From NCBI GenBank assembly GCA_002077045.2, contig KZ111148.1:320701-372270 (forward strand): DNA of 51,570 bases, given 5' to 3'. Of this stretch, positions 19,126 to 29,329 are shown piece after piece. The notes under the pieces are model-generated. The model was not told where the DNA came from, ran no database searches, and saw only the letters and a list, made by a program, of their open reading frames with translations. Numbering within the stretch: the stretch's first letter is position 1; each line of letters begins with the position of its first letter. The position numbers were made by a program, and so were the translations under genes. This DNA is from Rachicladosporium sp. CCFEE 5018 (taxonomy: Eukaryota > Ascomycota > Dothideomycetes > Cladosporiales > Cladosporiaceae).

Positions 19126-19225
19126 NNNNNNNNNNNNNNNNNNNNNNNNNNNNNNNNNNNNNNNNNNNNNNNNNNNNNNNNNNNNNNNNNNNNNNNNNNN
19201 NNNNNNNNNNNNNNNNNNNNNNNNN
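19126..19225. other. assembly gap, 100 N
   Basis: Exactly 100 N, the usual placeholder for a gap of unknown size. It interrupts the acyl-CoA ligase on the left and removes the 5' end of the transporter on the right, so at least about 1 kb of ligase coding sequence plus the transporter start is missing. The left flank ends at the same base as the end of copy 2. Confidence 0.95.
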
Positions 19226-19262
19226 GACTCGTGGCATACCAACGGTGCTGACTCTGAGACAG

Positions 19263-21233
19263 CTTGTTCGGATACGATCAGGGTGATTTCGCCAGCATAT
19301 TGACCGTTGGCGCGTTTCGATCGCAATTCCCTCAGCTCGACACCATTGGCAAACCCCTCAGCGAGACCGTCGCCGCCGTGCAGGGCATCACCGTAGGGAT
19401 CTGGAACTTGGGCTGCTTCGTTTCTGCAATTCTTACCATCTTCCTCGGCGACAGGCTTGGTCGCAAGAAGACCATCTTCATCGGACTGCTGTTCCTTCTC
19501 ATCGGCGAGATCATTCAATGCTCTTCCTTCAGCTATGCGCAGCTGATGGTTGGGCGAGCTATTGCTGGCTTCGGCAATGGCTTCACGACTGCCACCGTCC
19601 CAGCATGGCAGGCTGAGTGCACTAAGGCCCATCGCCGCGGCACTCTCTTGATGATCACGGCCGGTGCTTTCATCGCTGCTGGACTGTCGTTTTCTTACTG
19701 GATGGGCTTCGCCTTCGGCTGGCTGGACCCCAACTCAGCTGCATGGAGGGCGCCAATCGCCATCCAGGTCATCTTCATCCTTCTTACCATGTCATTGATG
19801 ATCTGGCTTCCTGAGTCTCCTCGATGGCTCATCTTGACAGGGCGTGAAGAAGAGGCAATCAATGTACTCTCCGCACTCAACGACATCCCCAAGGACAGCG
19901 AGCAGGTACACCAGGAGTTTCTGCAGATCAAGGACGCTGTGCTGGAGATGTCCAAGGGCGGCTTCAATACTGTTTTCCAGATGGGCGACTACAGGCACGT
20001 TCACCGCACTGTGCTTGCCGTAACGCTCCAGATCTTCCAGCAGAGCACTGGCGTGAACCTCGTTACGCAGTTTCTCGCCCTCATGCTGCTGCAGCTATAC
20101 GGCTTCAACGGCTGGCAGGCTCGTCTCATTGCTGCTGGCGCCGGCACGGAGTACTTCCTCGCCTCGATTGTCCCGGTCATCGGTATCGACCGCTTCTGGG
20201 GACGACGCAGTCTCATGATGTTTGGTGCCTCCGGCATGTCTATTAGCATGGTCATCTTGACTATCATGCTTAAGCTGGATACCACCGCTGCGCACGGCGT
20301 GGGCACTGCTTTCCTGTTCGTCTACTGCACGTTCTTTGCAATTGGTTGGCAGGGTATGGCCTGGTTGTACCAGGTCGAGGTTGTGCCATTGAGGATTCGC
20401 GGACCGGCGAACGCCATTTCCACGGCATCGAACTGGGTCGTGTAAGTCTTCAGCTCTGCGATCTACTACGTGACTATTACTGACAGCTCTCAGCAACTAC
20501 GCCATCGTCCAAATCGCCCCCGTAGCCTTCCACAACATCGGCTACAAAACATACATAATCTTCGCCCTGACGTAAGCCTTCTAGCCCCCTCCCCTCCCTC
20601 CCTCTCCCAAACTCCCAAGCTAACAACCTCCACAGTAACGCCTTCATCGTCCCCATAATCTACTTCTTCTACCCCGAAACCGGCTTCCGCTCCCTCGAAG
20701 AAATCGACGTAATCTTCCACACCGCCTCCACACAACCGAAACCCTATCTAAATGTCGTGCGCATAGCCGCCAACGAGCCGCTGTGGTACGGTAAGGGCGG
20801 CGACGAGCAGTTCGTATACAGTGAGAGCGAGTGGCATAAGAAGCACGTCCGCTTCAGCGACGAGATCAAAACATCCGACGGCGGGACGACCACACTCCGC
20901 GATTCGCCTGAGGAAGGCGGTAGCTCGGACGACGGCACGAGGATTGGGACGTTTGATAACAGCGAGAAGGAGAGGGATTACCGCGGTAGCAGCCGTGGGA
21001 GTGACACCCTCGGGCAGCACGGGCAGAGGCCCTCGGCCATGACGAGAGTAAGCTCTAATGGCGTTAGTCCTTTGCGACCTAACAGCTCGAGGACGCTGGA
21101 CGGGAACAGCAACACGATTCCTGGGTTTGAGGGCGGCATGGGCGAGGAGGCTGCGCCGAGTCCGGTGATCAGCAGGACGAGCGTGGATAAGTATGCTGCT
21201 AGGGGTGTGAGGAGCGCGGGGAGTGGATACTAG
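19263..21233 (+). CDS. MFS sugar transporter (STL/HXT-like), 5' end in gap
   Basis: Proton-coupled or facilitative sugar/polyol transporter in the plasma membrane. The visible part starts at an acceptor (TGCTGAC branch, GACAG) at 19262, so the first exon lies in the gap. Exons 19263-20441, 20494-20571 and 20636-21233; introns 52 and 64 bp. Signatures: LFGYDQGDFASIL in helix 1, GDRLGRKKTIF between helices 2 and 3, GRAIAGFGNGF, the central PESPRWL, FQQSTGVNLVTQF (helix 7), RFWGRRSLM and YQVEVVPLRIRG. YFFYPETGFRSLEEID ends the core. A long hydrophilic tail (about 150 residues, Ser/Asp/Gly-rich) follows. Substrate cannot be told from the sequence. Confidence 0.9.
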
Positions 21234-21643
21234 AGAAGTGAGGTATCAGTGGCCGGGGAGAGCGAGGGCGTTCTGGGGGTGGACACGAGATACATGACCT
21301 AGGATACGGGGTGTTGCGTAGCGCATGTACGAGTATTGTCATCTCATCACTGGGTAACAAATATACAGCGTCTCTGGCTTCCCGACTAAGACTACTCGTA
21401 GCTACTCAGAGCATTGGACGTGGTCAGGCAACGGGGAAACGTTCTGAAGGGACAGGAGTTTGATCTCGATATTCAATGCGTGTCCTCATGCTCGCGGGCA
21501 ATGTCTATAGTCTACCTCCAAGTAACAATCCATTACCCAGCAAGCACACCACAACGCCTTGCGCAAAATCACAATTTTCCAGAGCCGTCAATACCCATCG
21601 CTTCCATGTCCATACCTCGACCCCAGACCATCGCAAGACAACT
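21234..21643. other. convergent intergenic spacer
   Basis: 410 bases between the transporter stop (plus) and the stop of the ABC ATPase (minus). Holds both 3' ends; nothing else seen. Confidence 0.5.
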
Positions 21644-24600
21644 CTAGTCCTCCGTATCAGTATCCGGCGGATGCGGCGTCCCCTTCGGACTATTCAACCA
21701 CTCAATATGCCTCAACCTCCGCCGAACCTCCGCCTCCTTCATCTGCGCCCTCGTGAGCTTCTTCTTCTTCTTCGCCTTGAACTTCATATCGCCCTCATCG
21801 CCGCTGCCAGCAGGCGTGCCGTTCGTTGACGGCGCCGCCGAGGAGACATTACTACTGCTGACGGCGCTTGAAGCGAACGCAGAGCCAGGCCGGGAGTCCT
21901 CGAAGCGATCGAGGGCTACAGCGAGGTGGCCTTTTTGCGTGAGGCGGCCGGCTTCGACGTGCCATTGCTCAGGGCAGAGCGCGCCGACGAACTCTTCGTT
22001 GTGGGAGATCATTACGACGCCGCCTTTGTAGTCTCGGATTGCGACTGCGAGGCCTCCGAGGGAGTCGCGGTCGAGGAAATTGGTGGGTTCGTCAAGGACG
22101 AGGAGATGCGGGTTATTCCACATGGCGCCCGCCAACACAACCTTGACTTTCTGGCCTCCTGACAGGCCGGAGATCTCATTGTGGTTCGCGATTTCGGGAT
22201 CCAATCCCACGTCTTCGAAGTGCTTCGAGATGACCTTTGGCTCGAGAGAGCGGAACCCAAGACCCTCGCGACTTGCCTCGTGGTCGTCGAATTCTTGGAT
22301 CAGCTTGGAGAAGCCTTGTGCAAGGAGAGTCTCACGCATGACCATCGAGTTGTCTTTGGGTAGGAAGCCGATCCACTTGACTTCGTACTGGAAGGACTTC
22401 TTGTACTTTTGCCGACCGATAAGGGCTTCGATCTTGCGGGAGCCCATGTCGTTGGGGAGCTCGATCGTTTTCTCCATTTGGAGTTTGTCGGCGTCAGTCA
22501 AGACGCGAGTCTGCTTCATGAGGACTTCACGATCGTCGCCGTTGGCGTAGCGCCATTGGAGGTACTGGTTCGGTGTCTTCTCCATGTGCATCTCAACGTG
22601 CTCGAGGGCGTGCTGCTTGATATAACCTATGCGCAGATTGGGGTGCTTCTCGACTTTGCCTTGTTGCGGGACCGTCTCGCCTGTGAGGAGCTTGATGAGG
22701 GTTGACTTGCCGGCACCATTGGGACCGATGATGGCCACTCTGCTGCTGAGGCAGAGGGAGGCGGAGACGTCAAAGAGGTTGGGTTTCGTGGCACCGGGGT
22801 AGGTGAAGGTGCAGTTCGTCATGCGCAGGATGGAGCGAGTGTTGCTCTTGACACCGGTCAAGATGCCAGGAGGAGGGAACTTGAAGGACTGCACTGCTGC
22901 GCTGAGCGTGTAGTAGCTCTTCGCCTCGGGCTTCTGGCGCACGAATGCAGCCAAGTTACCCTTGTAGTTGACAAGCTTCTTCTGCTCATAGTGATAGATG
23001 TCGGTACAGACCTCGTCGAGGAAACCAGAGTCGTGGGACACGATCAGAGAGGTGATCTCAGTGTGCGTCTTGAGATACTCTGCGAGCCACTTCACGTTGG
23101 CGACATCAAGATGGTTGGTAGGTTCGTCGAGGAGGAAGACATCAGCACGCATCAACATAGCTCTCGCCAACGCCAACTTCATCTTCCAGCCACCGGACAG
23201 AGAGCCGACCATCTCGTTTTGTCGGCCGTTGGGTCCTGATGAAAAGCCCACTTCTTCTAGCACGGCGATGATCTTCTCTTTGCCCTCATTTTGGAGCTCG
23301 GGATCCTTGAGGGTGTACTCCAAGATCGTCAAGTCTGCGTCCTCGCCTTGGTTGTGCTCGACAAAGCACGTGCGAACCTGATCTTGCGGAGGGAAGCCAT
23401 CAAGCTTGCCACTTGCGATTGAGCGCATCAGCGTACTCTTGCCTGCACCGTTGCGACCACAGAGACCGTAGCGGTGACCCTTGAGAAGTCGCAAGTTGGT
23501 GTGCGATAGCAAGAGCATGCCTCCGTACCCAAGCGAGAAGGTAGCGTTCACGATCTCAGTCTCGCCGTCATCCTCCTTGATGGGAGCGCCGAACTTGCGA
23601 TTGTCCTCTGCGATAAAGTGCTGGCGGATGCTCTCCGCGGCTGCATCCGAGTTATCCATGAGCGGCTGCAAGTATGCTGCCGAGTTAAGAACCAGGCGCT
23701 CGAGCACGCGCTGATTGATGTCCTCTGCCAGCAGATCTGCAATGTACATCTTCGCTTCTTGCCATACCTCAGAGTCACCTGGGTAGTTCAACAGACCGCC
23801 ATTTGCCTTGACTTCGCGCTCGAGCACTGCCAACACCTCGTTCGCAGTTGTACGCGTAGCGGCATCATCCGCATGTTGGTCACCTCCGATGTTCATGGCC
23901 TTATTCATGACGTCCACAGCTCTTTGACCGATCTCGCGGACTTCAGGTAAGGATGCAGTGTTGCAGACTTTCTGCACACCAGGTAGTAGCCTGGGCAAGA
24001 AAGTTCGGGCTTCTATCGGGTCGTGTACCAGCTTTGTCAAGTTCTCCACGACCACGACTGTTTGTCGGATCACCTCTTGTGTTGTAGTCAGTGTATTGAG
24101 CGACCGCTCGAGAATGGGCGTGAGCATGGCCAGCACCGGTGAAGTGACAATTGTCACGAACGTCGTCTGACTGAGTGCGTGTATCGTCTTCTTCTGTGCC
24201 TCTGTGCTCGGATCTTGTATGCTCTTGACAATCAGTGGTATTCTCGGCGCAACATCGTCGTTTGACAACAGGGTGGCGAGGCTGTCCATTGTCTTGATGG
24301 CCTGCTTCGAGACCTCGGACTTCAAGTCGTGCATGCCCTGTTCAACGACTGGAATCATGCTCTCGAGTCTCTTGCCCATGGCTTCTCGCAAGACATCCTT
24401 GGCTTTCTCGACCTCGATGTTTTCCATGCCCATTTGTGCGTTGTCCGCCATGCGTCCGATCAGCTCGAAAGCACCCACTGTACCCTGCCACTTTCCAGTG
24501 ACTTTTCGCAGGTACCGCATGAGGACTGGCAGAAGTCCGTAGACCTTGGCCTCTGCATTGAGATGTGCGTACAGCGCATCGAGAGCGTACCGAGCGCCCT

Positions 24601-25000
24601 CTTTGACTGCACTGTTCTTGTCTGCAAGTGCGTCAAGAGCGCAAGGAACGGCTCCTCGCTCTGTGATGAAGAAGATGACTTCGCTGATCTTTGCCTTTGG
24701 CGGGAAGCGCTCGAAGATGGCGCCCAGTGCGAACATGGCACCCTCTCGCTTCGTAGGGCTCTTCTTGTCGCTAGCAGCCTTCAGGATGTCGGCCATAATG
24801 CCGTAGCCGGTGAGGCCACGGAATCCGACGCTGTTGAGCAGGACGTCTGTGAGGGAGTAGGCAGCGTCAAGACTCGCCTGCGACGTCTTGGAGGTGTAGA
24901 TCTGGGTCATGATGCCGGCGACATCGTCTGGCGACGGTGCCGCGGACTTGCTCGTGACCATGACTGAGGGAGTCATCGGAGGCGACTCGTGGTGGGGCAT
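21644..25000 (-). CDS. NEW1: eEF3-like ABC ATPase, New1/Elf1 type
   Basis: Intronless, 1118 residues. Cytosolic ribosome-associated ATPase; yeast New1 acts in translation termination/recycling and fission yeast Elf1 was described as an mRNA export factor. Layout: N-terminal HEAT repeats (residues about 30-390; SLDAAYSLTDVLLNSVGFRG, LSQTTFVTIVTSPVLAML), helical linker, then ABC1 with Walker A GRNGAGKS, signature LSGGWKMKLALARAML and Walker B VFLLDEPTNHLD. ABC2 has GPNGAGKS, LSGGQKVKVVLAGAM and LLVLDEPTNFLD. Between Walker A and signature of ABC2 sits the chromodomain-like insertion (YKKSFQYEVKWIGFLP). That insertion and the C-terminus (basic KKKKKLTRAQ then RHIEWLNSPKGTP) fit New1/Elf1 better than canonical eEF3, whose insertion differs. 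Start at 25000 keeps a short polar N-terminus. Confidence 0.85.
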   Translation of the reverse strand: MPHHESPPMTPSVMVTSKSAAPSPDDVAGIMTQIYTSKTSQASLDAAYSLTDVLLNSVGFRGLTGYGIMADILKAASDKKSPTKREGAMFALGAIFERFPPKAKISEVIFFITERGAVPCALDALADKNSAVKEGARYALDALYAHLNAEAKVYGLLPVLMRYLRKVTGKWQGTVGAFELIGRMADNAQMGMENIEVEKAKDVLREAMGKRLESMIPVVEQGMHDLKSEVSKQAIKTMDSLATLLSNDDVAPRIPLIVKSIQDPSTEAQKKTIHALSQTTFVTIVTSPVLAMLTPILERSLNTLTTTQEVIRQTVVVVENLTKLVHDPIEARTFLPRLLPGVQKVCNTASLPEVREIGQRAVDVMNKAMNIGGDQHADDAATRTTANEVLAVLEREVKANGGLLNYPGDSEVWQEAKMYIADLLAEDINQRVLERLVLNSAAYLQPLMDNSDAAAESIRQHFIAEDNRKFGAPIKEDDGETEIVNATFSLGYGGMLLLSHTNLRLLKGHRYGLCGRNGAGKSTLMRSIASGKLDGFPPQDQVRTCFVEHNQGEDADLTILEYTLKDPELQNEGKEKIIAVLEEVGFSSGPNGRQNEMVGSLSGGWKMKLALARAMLMRADVFLLDEPTNHLDVANVKWLAEYLKTHTEITSLIVSHDSGFLDEVCTDIYHYEQKKLVNYKGNLAAFVRQKPEAKSYYTLSAAVQSFKFPPPGILTGVKSNTRSILRMTNCTFTYPGATKPNLFDVSASLCLSSRVAIIGPNGAGKSTLIKLLTGETVPQQGKVEKHPNLRIGYIKQHALEHVEMHMEKTPNQYLQWRYANGDDREVLMKQTRVLTDADKLQMEKTIELPNDMGSRKIEALIGRQKYKKSFQYEVKWIGFLPKDNSMVMRETLLAQGFSKLIQEFDDHEASREGLGFRSLEPKVISKHFEDVGLDPEIANHNEISGLSGGQKVKVVLAGAMWNNPHLLVLDEPTNFLDRDSLGGLAVAIRDYKGGVVMISHNEEFVGALCPEQWHVEAGRLTQKGHLAVALDRFEDSRPGSAFASSAVSSSNVSSAAPSTNGTPAGSGDEGDMKFKAKKKKKLTRAQMKEAEVRRRLRHIEWLNSPKGTPHPPDTDTED

Positions 25001-26255
25001 TCCGCGCCCAAGTGTGTGGTGGTGCTATGTATGCTGCCCCAGGTCGAGGGTGGAAATCTGAGAGAGGCTGAAATTTCCAGACGTAGTATGCGCGACTTGC
25101 TCGGCTTAGTAGCCTGGAGAGTAATCGGTGTTTTCGTAGGCAATCTGCCAGGTATATGTATTGCGCAAGTAAAGAGCGTGTAGAGTGGAGAGGTAGCAAT
25201 ATACTGCTACGAAGAGGGACGAGGACAGCTAAGTCCTGCTTTTCCTTTCCGTTGACGAAGAAAAGTTCGCTGACCTTGCTGCGGGTCCTATCAAAGAGTG
25301 AGATAGGCGCACGGACTTCACTGAATTTCTAGCCTTATTCTGCATCCGTCATTTTCTCTCGACTCCGTTCTCCGTGAACACAAAAGACACGCTCGTGCTG
25401 ACATGCACGCACTACGATCATTGCCCATTACACCCAGTTGCCGCGGACAGCGATACCCACTGCTATGTGACAGGCTAAGTCGCAGCCTCTGCCAGAAGAC
25501 GAACATCCGAGAAGTCGGAGGGTCATTGTCTTCTCCTCGATTCACGAATCTTCATACTCTACCGACCATCGCCATGCCGCTCGAAGAGGCGAACGCTCCA
25601 TGTCGATTCTGTAGCCCTACGCTGGTGGGTCATCGGGACCGTAGCCCTTCTGTCATAGCCCCTCTGTCTCCCTCTATGGAGACCGCTCATCAGATCGAGA
25701 GGCAGTCAGTCTGACATGTCCCTCACGCTTTGGCGAACATAATCGCTTCCACGCGGACGGACAGAAGGCTGGAAGAAATTACTCTAACCAATGTTCCGAA
25801 GCGAGCGCAGGACCTTCATGTGCATCATGTTATCTTCCAAGCAGCGCGCCTCCTGGGGATATCCCTGATCCGTCAACGACCTGATCACTCGCGATTTACT
25901 GCGGCTTTGGGTGGCAGAATGGTTTGTCAATTTGAGCTCGTCCAGAGATCCTACCTACACGTTGATCGAAGTAAGGCATACTCGAAAACATGGTTGCTAC
26001 ACAAGTGAATAAGCTCTCGGTAGTTCTTGCGTGCCGGAAGCTTGGTCCGAGTCAACTCACTTGCATCCCCACCTGCGTGCGACAACATCGTCATATAGTC
26101 GTATGGTGACCTCAAGTACGGCACACCGGCATACAGTTGATCATCATGCAGGCGCCGCGGACGATTGACGTTCCATTGTAAGTGAGGCTTTGTTCAAGTC
26201 ACTTCTTGTCTTCATCACCTTCCTTAGTCTCATCAGCAAAGAATTCCTCTACATC
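25001..26255. promoter_or_regulatory. divergent intergenic region
   Basis: About 1.25 kb between the divergent ABC ATPase and MRJP-family starts. Several short open frames exist but none has a domain, good context or codon pattern to support it. Holds both promoters; no motif assigned. Confidence 0.45.
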
Positions 26256-27677
26256 ATGCTGCTTCATTCATTCGCTGCATTGGCCTTTGTGGCTCTAACT
26301 ACCGCACAAATCACCTATCAAAACTCCTCCGGCACTCGCCTTCGAGTCGACAATGGCACCTACGGCCCCGAGATCGAGGAGGTACACTACTACTACGATC
26401 AATGGTCCATCGGCATCGCAGTCGCCTCAGATGGCCGTATCTTCACGACCTACACCCGCGGCACCTACCGCTACACCCTCGGCGTAGTCGTCAACGAAAC
26501 GGCAGAGGAGCCCTACCCATCCCTCGCCTTGAACCTCCCAGTCGACGAATTAAACACAACCTGGCACGGCATCGCATTCGGCTCAGACAACGCAAACGCC
26601 TTCATCTCCGTGCAAGCCCTCTACATTACCCCACCCTCAAACCACACCTCCCGGCCCGAAACCCTCTGGGTCCTCGACACCGGCCGCCCCACAGTCCACA
26701 ACGCACAAGGCGACCCCTCCATGCCCTACGCCCAGCCCGGCGGCCCAAAACTAATAGCCATCTCCCTAGCCAACAACACCATCTACGAAACCTTCACCTT
26801 CCCCTCTACAGTCCACTATCCCTCCTCCTACCTAAACGACCTGCGCTTCGACTTCCGCCCGCATCTCTCCGGTACGAGCGGGAAAGGGATCGCCTACCTG
26901 GTAGACTCCTCCAACGAAGGCCGCCCCGGCTTCATCATGCTCGATCTCGGCACCGGCGAGTCGTGGCGTCGACTAACGCAAGACATCTCCGTGCTACGCG
27001 GCCAACAAGATGTACCCTCTTACCAAGGCCGACCGTTTTACTTCCGTCAATCAGGCCAGCCGGTGAATTGGCAGCAAGAAGGGCTGGATGGGTTGCAGCT
27101 TACGACTGATGGGGAGAGGGCGTTCTACTCGCCTTTGTCGACTAATGTGCTCTACTCGATCCCGACGGCTAATCTTCGCGAGCGCGATACGAATCCTACG
27201 GCGGAGCTGGACGCGCATTCGAATGTTTCGTCGCATGGCCAGAGAGGAGGGAATGCGAATGGCTTTGAAGGCGACTCGAATGGACTTATTTACCAGTTGA
27301 TTCCGGAGCAGAACGCTATATACTCATTTGACTCGAGTAAGCGTGGAAATGGACAGACAGAGGGGTTCGTGAGGGACCCGAGGATTATATGTGAGACTGC
27401 CGTTGTCAATACCGCCAAGGGAAGGCTACTGACAGACTCGCGCAGGGCCTGATGGGGCGAGTATCGGAAGCGACGGCTACATCTACATGAACATTAATCA
27501 ACTGCCGTACCAGCCGGACTGGAACTTTGGAGTGGACACGAGGTGAGTGCCCTGGGGTCCGTGAAGATGTTGATGTGGGGATGTTTGGCTGACTGTGATT
27601 GATCTAGGACGTATCCCGGTGCTATATTGCGGGCAAAGCTGCCGAACGGAGGGACGAAGGTATCGACGTTGTACTAG
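26256..27677 (+). CDS. secreted major royal jelly/yellow-family protein
   Basis: Extracellular beta-propeller protein of the MRJP/yellow family; fungal members are of unknown function. Exons 26256-27390, 27446-27542 and 27608-27677; introns 55 and 65 bp; 433 residues. The signal peptide is MLLHSFAALAFVALTTAQ; an upstream in-frame Met at 26190 would give a less typical N-terminus. Family hallmarks: GIAVASDGRIFTTYTRG, LWVLDTGRP, LNDLRFDF, GIAYLVDSSNEGRPGFIMLD, GLDGLQLTTDGERAFYSPL, and after splicing RIIWPDGASIGSDGYIYMN and NQLPYQPDWNFG. Several N-glycosylation sequons are present. The introns are supported because each restores a conserved motif. Confidence 0.85.
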
Positions 27678-28555
27678 TGAGGTGTGGAACAATGGAAGTG
27701 TGAGGCTTTGCACACCTCAAAGCGAAGGCAGCAAGCCTGTAAGGCGTACATAGGCATGCGCTAGTCCGTAGCTCTATGTATGAACTCATGTGCATACCCA
27801 TAGGTGAATCAACATGAGGCCGAATGCTGCATTGCTACAAACTGTATCTTAGCAACGAAGGCTTCTACATCCGAGCTGCACCGTGCCATACAAGTAGTAC
27901 CACCTACTCCGTTCGTCAAAATGGCGAACCTCCAGACTTGTGGCAAGCTGTACGATTGCCGTGAAGCTGTGTGGGCATGTTCCGAGGCGTCTGTTCGCGT
28001 CGCCTGACCGAGTGATTGACGCCTGATATGTCATGATCGAATTGCTGCGTCGGGAATGTTTGGTGGTTCTCCAGAACGTCTCAGGGAGCCAGATCTCGAG
28101 TCGAGACTCTTTTCCCGACATCATTCCAGCGCCCCCCTTCACAGCGTAATTCTGACTTCCGTCGCTTGGCTCTCGAGGACGAGCGCGAAGGCGCCCGTGG
28201 CGTTAGCATCCCCACTGTAAACTTGTGTCGACTGGCGCCGTGGTCCTCGGAGTAGTGGTGAGTCTTCGCCAGCGAACTAGGGCTGCAAGTCCCTGCAGCT
28301 TGACCGATAACATAGTTTGCGAAGTGTAACATAATCATGTAACATGGCGACGGTCAACTCGATGTCGATGTCCGGGCGTCGAAAGCTTTATCAGGCTGCC
28401 CCGTTACAGCATGATGAAGCCGTGATCTCCTGATCGTCTGATTGCCAGGTGCCGCCGACACCAGCCGGAGGAGCGACAGTGTCTCGACAAGGTATATCGA
28501 GGATTGATCTCGCTAGACAGCTGAGCCGTATGCGCGCCACACCTCTCACTGTTGC
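27678..28555. other. convergent intergenic region
   Basis: About 880 bases between the MRJP stop and the bS16m stop. Open frames are short and featureless. No RNA gene or repeat was recognised. Confidence 0.45.
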
Positions 28556-29129
28556 TCACGCAGCATTCGGATAGATCGGACTCGTCGTTCCAGCTACTCG
28601 TCCCATCGTTGCACCCTCGCCCACGTCAACCTTCGGCAGCTGACCCAGCAGAGTCTTCTCACCGATCACCTTGCCCGATCGTGCCTCACTTGACACATGT
28701 GTAGCGAACCTCACAGCCTTCAGCGCAGTCTCCCTCTGCTCTCCAGATGGCAAATACTTCGGCTCCAGCAGTCCAATCTACACCTCAGTCAGCACCCTTC
28801 CCATCCCGTCCCATGCCTCCCCCTCCCCACTCTCTACTCAATGATAAACTCACCATACTCATCAACCTCCACACCGTGTCGCTCGGCTGCGCCCCAACTC
28901 CAAGCCAATACTTTGCCCGACTAACATCAAGCTTTATCTCCTTCTGCTGGCGATCGCCTGGCTGCGCACCTATGGGCGTCTGGGGGATGGGGTTGTAGGT
29001 TCCGAGGACTTCGAGAGGACGGCCGTCGCGGGCTGTGCGCGCTTGGGCGAGCACAATGTTGTAGCGGGGGTGGTGGCGTTTGCTGCCGCCGGGGGTGGCG
29101 GGGCGGGCGAGCCGGAGGCGGAGGACCAT
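28556..29129 (-). CDS. MRPS16: mitochondrial small-subunit ribosomal protein bS16m
   Basis: Component of the mitochondrial 37S ribosomal subunit. Exons 29129-28854 and 28777-28556 (intron 76 bp, GTGAGT...GTGTAG) give 165 residues. Core: MVLRLRLARPATPG, RYNIVLAQARTARDGRPLEV, LGTYNPIPQ and LDVSRAKYWLGVGAQPSD, then across the splice WRLMSMIGLLEPKYLPSG. The C-terminal extension beyond the bacterial S16 core is usual for fungi. The ATG at 29129 is chosen because bS16 starts directly with the VLRLRLAR strand; the frame continues upstream but without similarity. It is divergent from the dynein gene over only 200 bp. Confidence 0.93.
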
Positions 29130-29329
29130 GTTGATGATGTGCGTGGGCTTAGTTCGAGAGTCTCGGTGGTGAGGATGTTTGATATATGTGATGACGGAGA
29201 GGCAAGAGGTGCATATCCCATCATTGAAGTCTGCATGTAGTAGTAGGGTTAGGTTTCGGAGGTCATTCGCGTTCACTTCATTGCCATTCACGCGTCTACA
29301 ATAACACGATTACTTCACACAAGGCAGTC
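29130..29329. promoter_or_regulatory. compact bidirectional promoter of bS16m and dynein light intermediate chain
   Basis: Only 200 bases separate the two divergent starts, so core promoter elements are probably shared. No TATA box is evident. Confidence 0.45.

Noticed and set aside
25318..26008. Several small plus- and minus-strand ORFs in the 1.2 kb spacer
   Set aside because: No motif, no conserved context and overlapping on both strands; not supported as genes.
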